In this document: piece after piece, positions 6,107 through 9,936 of the stretch | Layout of the letters: each line of letters starts with the position of its first letter | Position numbering within the stretch: position 1 is the stretch's first letter | Source: CAYMUL01 sp964393605 | Lineage (GTDB): Bacteria > Bacteroidota > Ignavibacteria > Ignavibacteriales > Ignavibacteriaceae | Direction: 5' to 3' | Assembly (NCBI GenBank): GCA_964393605.1 | Contig: CAYMUL010000053.1 | Coordinates: 1-9,936 of the forward strand | Length of the DNA: 9,936 nucleotides | The notes under the pieces: generated by a model | What the model was told of the DNA's origin: nothing | Database searches by the model: none | What the model saw: the letters and a program-made list of their open reading frames with translations, nothing else | Program-made: the position numbers and the translations under genes

Positions 6107-6934
6107 TTGTCGTTTATCCCAAAATATTTCTTACTCTTTTTATTTTTATTTATTTCGAAATCAGTTGCGCAAACGGATACTATTAAATATTATTTTTTGA
6201 ATGGGAACATTGCGTCGATGATAATTTTGAATAATGGAATTCGCGACGGTGCCTCCTATTTTTTCTATGAGAACGGAAAACCGAAAGAAGAAATTTTTTA
6301 TGAAAACGGAATTGCTACCGGTAGTATGAAAATATTTGATTCTTCGGGAACTTTACGGCAATTGATAACTTTGGAAAACGGACGAAGGGAAGGACCGACT
6401 TCTTTTTTTGATTCATCGGGAAATTTTGTGGAAGATGTTTTTTATACACAGGGAAAAATTGTTGTTGAAGAAAATACACAAGTTGATTCTTCCGAAGTCG
6501 TTGAAGAAAGTATTTTAGCAACGAAACACATTCCCGAGCCGGTTAAACAACCTGAAATTGTTTCTAAGGAAAAACGCGGCGATAAAATTCCTGACGAAAT
6601 AAATAAATCCGATGAAGCTGACGATCCCGCATATTTCATTTCGGCTGATATTTTGCCGGAGCCGGTAATCGGTTGGGATGCGTTTCATCAAAAAATTATT
6701 TATCCCGAAGGCGCACGTGAAAGAGAAATAATCGGTAAAGTAAAAATTCGCGCGTTTATAGATAGAGACGGAAATGTCGAACGAACCGAAATTGTTGAAG
6801 GCATCGGTTGGGGCTGTGATGATGCGGTTGAAATTGCTGTCTACTACTCAAAATTCAAACCTGGATTTATAAAAGATAAACCGGTAAAAGTTCAAATGAT
6901 AATTGAACATGAATTCAAACTGCCCTCAAATTGA
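6107..6934 (+). CDS. Secreted MORN-repeat protein with TonB C-terminal domain
   Basis: 275 residues. Residues 1-22 are a signal peptide (hydrophobic 8-16, SVAQ-T cut). Residues ~28-112 are MORN/YwqK-like repeats (YYFLNGNIAS, FFYENGKPKEEIFYENGIATG, ENGRREGPTSFFDSSGN). A Glu/Pro/Lys-rich linker covers ~115-185, and ~195-273 is a TonB C-terminal domain (YPEGAREREIIGKVKIRAFI, DRDGNVERTEIVEGIG, GCDDAVEIAV, FKPGFIKDKPVKVQMIIEHEFKL). TonB tails normally contact outer-membrane transporters, but here the N-terminus looks cleavable, so a periplasmic or surface adaptor is more likely than a true energy transducer. The start is a TTG directly abutting AAAGGA (6101-6106), unusually close; no in-frame ATG or GTG fits the signal peptide. 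It follows the HEAGH gene by 5 bases. Its stop overlaps the convergent pdxB stop by 9 bp. Domains are confident; the role is unknown. Confidence 0.9.
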   Translation: MSFIPKYFLLFLFLFISKSVAQTDTIKYYFLNGNIASMIILNNGIRDGASYFFYENGKPKEEIFYENGIATGSMKIFDSSGTLRQLITLENGRREGPTSFFDSSGNFVEDVFYTQGKIVVEENTQVDSSEVVEESILATKHIPEPVKQPEIVSKEKRGDKIPDEINKSDEADDPAYFISADILPEPVIGWDAFHQKIIYPEGAREREIIGKVKIRAFIDRDGNVERTEIVEGIGWGCDDAVEIAVYYSKFKPGFIKDKPVKVQMIIEHEFKLPSN

Positions 6935-8056
6935 GAAGCGAAGCTCGGCTAAAATATTTTTTAGTTCGGGATTAGAATCACAAAACTTTATCGTGTAATT
7001 ATTGAACTCTCTTCGCAACCGATAAAATTTTCTTTGCCTGTCGAATTCAATTCCTCTCTCTTTTTTTGTAAGCGATAAAGTTTTTTTCAACGCGACATTA
7101 TCAGCCGTAATTTCATAAATCATTTTTGTGATTTTGTATAAAATCTTTTCAAGTTCATCACTTTCGTCAACGGACATAAAATTATTTTCAGTGTGCGGCA
7201 ATTGAATCCGCCAATCGTTCTGCACTTTGAAATGCATGCAAAATTTTTCGTAAATAATTTTCGTTCCGAAAATTTTTCCTTCTAAAGAATAACCGGCAAT
7301 GTGTGGAGTTGCGATAAAAACTTTTTGTAGCAATGATTTATTAATCTCAGGTTCGTATTCCCAAACATCAATTACGGCGTTGATATTACTCGTTTCAATC
7401 GCATTGAGCAACGCTTCCGAATCGACAACTTCTCCGCGCGAAGTGTTAATTAATAAAGAGTTTCGTTTCAGTTTGGAAATATTTTTTTGATTAATTAAAT
7501 AGTTCGTCGGGAATTTTGTTTCCGTCGTTAGAGGAACATGCAGGGTAACAATATCGCAAGACAACGCTTCCGATAACGTTGCAAAATTTTTTTTATTTCC
7601 TGCTTCCTGCAACGGCGGATCGTTCACAACTGTTTTAATTCCGAGTGCATTAAAAAATTTTTCAACCTTCGTGCCGATATTTCCATATCCGATAATTCCC
7701 GCAGTTAATTCTCCGAATCGCAAATCATTTTCAAATACAAACTTCGCAACTGCGGTCAATACAAATTCCGCCACTGCAAAGGCGTTGCATCCTTTCGCAT
7801 CAGTAAAATAAATATTGTTACGTTTTAAGTAATCAACATCAACATGATCGATGCCGATAGTTGCACTTCCAACAAATTGGACATTTGTATTTTGTAAAAG
7901 ATTTTCGTTGACGTTTGTAATCGATCGAACGATTAGTGCATCGGCATCGCGCAGATCTAAATTTGAAATTGCGCGTCCATGCATTGATATCACTTCCCCA
8001 AATTTTCCGAATGTTTCTTCGGCGAGAGCAATATTTTCATCGATAATTATTTTCAT
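6926..8056 (-). CDS. pdxB: 4-phosphoerythronate dehydrogenase PdxB
   Basis: Oxidises 4-phospho-D-erythronate to 2-oxo-3-hydroxy-4-phosphobutanoate, the second step of deoxyxylulose-5-phosphate-dependent pyridoxal phosphate synthesis, in the cytoplasm. At 376 residues it has full family length. The N-terminus MKIIIDENI and ADALIVRSIT, GSATIGIDHVD (63-73) and KGCNAFAVAE (88-97) are characteristic of PdxB. The Rossmann dinucleotide motif is GIIGYGNIG (120-128), with the following acid-strand region VVNDPP. The catalytic set is present: Arg207 in NTSRGEVVD, Glu235 in DVWEYEPEIN and His252 in ATPHIAGYSLEGK. Residues ~290-376 match the PdxB-specific C-terminal dimerisation region, which separates it from SerA and generic D-2-hydroxyacid dehydrogenases. 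ATG at 8056 is the natural start. It converges on the TonB-domain gene and diverges from the HisH-like gene. No other pdx gene is in the window. Confidence 0.95.
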   Translation of the reverse strand: MKIIIDENIALAEETFGKFGEVISMHGRAISNLDLRDADALIVRSITNVNENLLQNTNVQFVGSATIGIDHVDVDYLKRNNIYFTDAKGCNAFAVAEFVLTAVAKFVFENDLRFGELTAGIIGYGNIGTKVEKFFNALGIKTVVNDPPLQEAGNKKNFATLSEALSCDIVTLHVPLTTETKFPTNYLINQKNISKLKRNSLLINTSRGEVVDSEALLNAIETSNINAVIDVWEYEPEINKSLLQKVFIATPHIAGYSLEGKIFGTKIIYEKFCMHFKVQNDWRIQLPHTENNFMSVDESDELEKILYKITKMIYEITADNVALKKTLSLTKKERGIEFDRQRKFYRLRREFNNYTIKFCDSNPELKNILAELRFSI

Positions 8057-8092
8057 GTTTTATTGAATTCAGTTTTAAGTTAAAATGTTATA

Positions 8093-8122
8093 AAATTTGT
8101 GGATGAACATTCATACAAATTT
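8093..8122. promoter_or_regulatory. Nested 30-bp palindrome between divergent pdxB and HisH-like genes
   Basis: Outer arms AAATTTGT (8093-8100) and ACAAATTT (8115-8122) are perfect 8-bp reverse complements. Inside them ATGAA (8103-8107) and TTCAT (8110-8114) form another 5 bp, with only GG unpaired on one side and CA at the centre. On the minus strand it runs directly into TATAAC, a possible -10 for pdxB, with no good -35. It could be an operator serving both genes or a leader hairpin. It is not followed by a T tract on either strand, so it is not a typical terminator. Confidence 0.45.
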
Positions 8123-8204
8123 AATGAGAAAAAGGAAGTCACTTATCATTCCGTTACAAAATTCTTTTTGCTTCATTACATTTAGAAGAAACATTTGAAA
8201 AATT

Positions 8205-8780
8205 ATGGTTGTAGTAATAGATTATAAACTCGATGAACGCCCGGCTATAAATGAATTTCTTACGGAAATGAAAGTTGATTTTCATTACACTAATTCCGAA
8301 GAAGTAATTTCGCGAGCCGCGTTGATTATTCTTCCCGACACAAACGATATAAAAAATGCAATGCGTCAACTTCATCTCTTGAATCTCTTTTCAATTTTGC
8401 GAGTAATTAATAAGCCGATTCTCGGCATCGCGCACGGCTTTGAATTGATGTGCGAATTCGTTGGGAAAAATCACACTGCTTGTTTGGGTTTGCTTCCAAT
8501 AGATTTTAAATCGGATAATGAAAATAGATTACAAGGTTTTTATTCCTTAGAAAGAGTGCAACCGTCACTTTTCTTTACGGGAATAAATAAGGATGACAAA
8601 TTCTATTTTGATTTCGAAAGCTCGATTCCCGCCAATGAGCAGACACTCGCAGTAATAGAAGGCGGAAGCAGTGCGGCTTTATTTGAAAACAATAAATTTC
8701 TCGGAACTCTTTTCCTCCCTGAAAAATCCGGTGAACCCGGAAAAAAATTCTTACGCAACTTTTTTTATCATCACAAATAA
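8205..8780 (+). CDS. HisH-like class I glutamine amidotransferase homologue, catalytically degenerate
   Basis: 191 residues, the usual length of HisH (glutaminase subunit of imidazole glycerol phosphate synthase). The family frame is clear: N-terminal MVVVIDY, LIILPD (40-45), NKPILGI (69-75), GLLPIDF (95-101), FYFDFES (133-139), FLGTLFLPEKSGEPGKKFLRNFF (165-187). The enzyme's key residues are missing. The nucleophile elbow GICxG reads GIAHG, with Ala76 for Cys. The catalytic His of FHPEKSG is Leu171, leaving only Glu173 of the triad. The PGVG oxyanion strand reads PDTN, and the HMGWN region reads QGFYS (110-114). It therefore should not hydrolyse glutamine. No hisF or other his gene is nearby. 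The reading frame is intact, so it is more likely a maintained pseudoenzyme (regulatory or scaffold) than a decaying gene. It starts at ATG 8205 without a Shine-Dalgarno sequence and precedes the next gene by 66 bp. Confidence 0.9.
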   Translation: MVVVIDYKLDERPAINEFLTEMKVDFHYTNSEEVISRAALIILPDTNDIKNAMRQLHLLNLFSILRVINKPILGIAHGFELMCEFVGKNHTACLGLLPIDFKSDNENRLQGFYSLERVQPSLFFTGINKDDKFYFDFESSIPANEQTLAVIEGGSSAALFENNKFLGTLFLPEKSGEPGKKFLRNFFYHHK

Positions 8781-8846
8781 ATAAGTTGATGAAACTCTTT
8801 TCACTTTCGAAATGTAGAAGCAAAAGATTTTATTAACGGATACAAA

Positions 8847-9905
8847 ATGAACAGAAGACAAAAATTATTTTCGATTTTATTTTTCCTCATCACATTCACA
8901 AATATTTCTTTAGCGAATATTGCGATGCCAGGTTATTGGAGTACAGGAACGGGGAGAACTTTCTTTCCTTTCTTTAAAGAAGATTCCGCTCACTTCGGAA
9001 AAATTCAAATGAAAGAAGAGTTGATCACAATACAATTGTATAAAGGATTTGCGGTTGTAAAAGGCGTGTATAAAATGTTGAACCTCTCCGGCGAAAATGT
9101 AATGCTTCGCGTCGGCTTCCCGATCAACGGAACATTCGATCATCCCGTCGCAAAAAATGTTATGTTCGATGAACTATACAGTTTGAAAGTACTAAACAAC
9201 GGCGTTGCGACCGAAGTGCAATCACTTTCCGATTATGTAAATCATCGCTACGAAAAATATGGAAAAGTTTTTCCCTTCCCCGAAATCAAAAATCCTATTC
9301 AAACTCTCTTTGCCGATAATAGTAATTGGTATGTATGGGAAACAAATTTCAAAGCAAATGAAATTACCGAAGTTGTAGTTTATTACGTTGTGAACACGAA
9401 CGACGCAAGCCAGCTCGAAGGTTACACCAAAAATCATTCGAATTGTTTTTCTTACATACTTGAAAGCGGTGAAGCTTGGGGAAAAGATATTGAGAAAGGA
9501 AAAATCATTGTGCAATTAATGGAAGGAATTTCCGACGAAGAGATTGACGGTTTGTTTCCTTTCGGCTCATTCAAATTTTATGAGGGGAATTTTTTGATTT
9601 ATGAATTTGAAAATCTCAATCCGACAAACAACAACAATGTGCTAATCAGATATTCCGAACGAGATGAAAAATTTCGGTTTGAGGAAATCACGAACAACAT
9701 CGAAACTTACTTTGCTTCGATCGATAAAATGAATCTCAACAAATCATTCAAAGAAAAAAACTTAGATGTTTCAAAAGATGATTTCGAAGTTCACACAACT
9801 GCGGAGTCGCCGATTGTTTTCATCGTTTCGGGAATTGTTCTTCTCGGCTTGTTGATATACGGAATTATTTCCTGGATATTTTCATTGCTGTCCAAAATAA
9901 AATAG
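8847..9905 (+). CDS. Exported DUF4424-like protein with C-terminal membrane anchor
   Basis: 352 residues. Residues 1-23 are a signal peptide (NRRQK, hydrophobic core, SLA-N cut). The mature start NIAMPGYWSTGTG, then KIQMKEELITIQLYKGFAVVKGVYKMLN and VMLRVGFPI, resemble the DUF4424-type extracytoplasmic domain (I-x-M-x-E-x-V/L-x-I, then VGFP); this assignment is from memory of the pattern and only moderately sure. The rest of the ectodomain is beta-rich and Asn/Tyr/Phe-rich (NWYVWETNF, EITEVVVYYVVNT, FLIYEFENLNP). Residues ~321-346 are a single transmembrane helix (IVFIVSGIVLLGLLIYGIISWIF) followed by the short basic tail SLLSKIK, so it is probably a type I membrane protein with its bulk outside the cytoplasm. 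Function unknown. It may share a transcript with the HisH-like gene 66 bp upstream. Only 31 bases without a recognisable feature follow it. Confidence 0.88.
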   Translation: MNRRQKLFSILFFLITFTNISLANIAMPGYWSTGTGRTFFPFFKEDSAHFGKIQMKEELITIQLYKGFAVVKGVYKMLNLSGENVMLRVGFPINGTFDHPVAKNVMFDELYSLKVLNNGVATEVQSLSDYVNHRYEKYGKVFPFPEIKNPIQTLFADNSNWYVWETNFKANEITEVVVYYVVNTNDASQLEGYTKNHSNCFSYILESGEAWGKDIEKGKIIVQLMEGISDEEIDGLFPFGSFKFYEGNFLIYEFENLNPTNNNNVLIRYSERDEKFRFEEITNNIETYFASIDKMNLNKSFKEKNLDVSKDDFEVHTTAESPIVFIVSGIVLLGLLIYGIISWIFSLLSKIK

Positions 9906-9936
9906 AGATAAGGAAAAAGTTTCAAATACAACTTGA

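Noticed and set aside
6949..6964. Hairpin CTAAAA/TTTTAG just past the convergent stops, considered as a bidirectional terminator
   Set aside because: All but one pair per arm is A-T and it lies within the coding sequence of pdxB; the resemblance is compositional.
8154..9515. Minus-strand open frames opposite the HisH-like and DUF4424-like genes
   Set aside because: They are short, have unlikely composition and lie antisense to well-supported genes with recognisable domains or signal peptides.

Overview
This is an AT-rich bacterial window, most likely from the Ignavibacteria or a close relative in the Bacteroidota/Chlorobi group. The main evidence is two adjacent genes ending in type IX secretion (T9SS) type A sorting domains with the NYPNPFNP(T/S)T signature and an almost identical VQTKKMILLR terminus. 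Few starts have a Shine-Dalgarno sequence. Two intergenic regions hold TAnnTTTG boxes like the Bacteroidota -7 element. I see no rRNA, tRNA, CRISPR array, insertion sequence or phage gene, and no gene-free stretch longer than about 150 bases.

Layout. 1-2595 (+) is the 3' part of a large secreted T9SS cargo protein whose start lies before the window. 2652-4112 (+) is a secreted cyclophilin-type prolyl isomerase with two fibronectin-like repeats and a T9SS tail. 4234-4635 (+) is a small four-helix membrane protein ending just before a strong terminator-like hairpin, and that hairpin overlaps the start of the next gene, an unrecognised exported protein (4640-5440). 5592-6101 and 6107-6934 (+) form a two-gene unit: a membrane protein with a HEAGH metalloprotease motif, then a secreted MORN-repeat/TonB-C-terminal protein. 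Convergent to it is pdxB (6926-8056, -), the pyridoxal phosphate synthesis dehydrogenase. Divergent from pdxB across a palindrome-bearing gap lies a HisH-like amidotransferase that has lost its catalytic Cys and His (8205-8780, +). Last is an exported DUF4424-like protein with a C-terminal membrane anchor (8847-9905, +).

Two points stand out. First, the two sorting domains carry 7-bp tandem repeats with an AATT core at the same site and in the same codon phase, and the loops differ by exactly seven residues (three repeat units). This suggests a frame-preserving way to vary a T9SS tail loop. Second, the HisH-like protein has Ala and Leu where the catalytic Cys and His should be and has lost two other glutaminase motifs, so it is a likely pseudoenzyme of unknown role. 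Most of the window encodes envelope or exported proteins; pdxB is the only clear metabolic enzyme.
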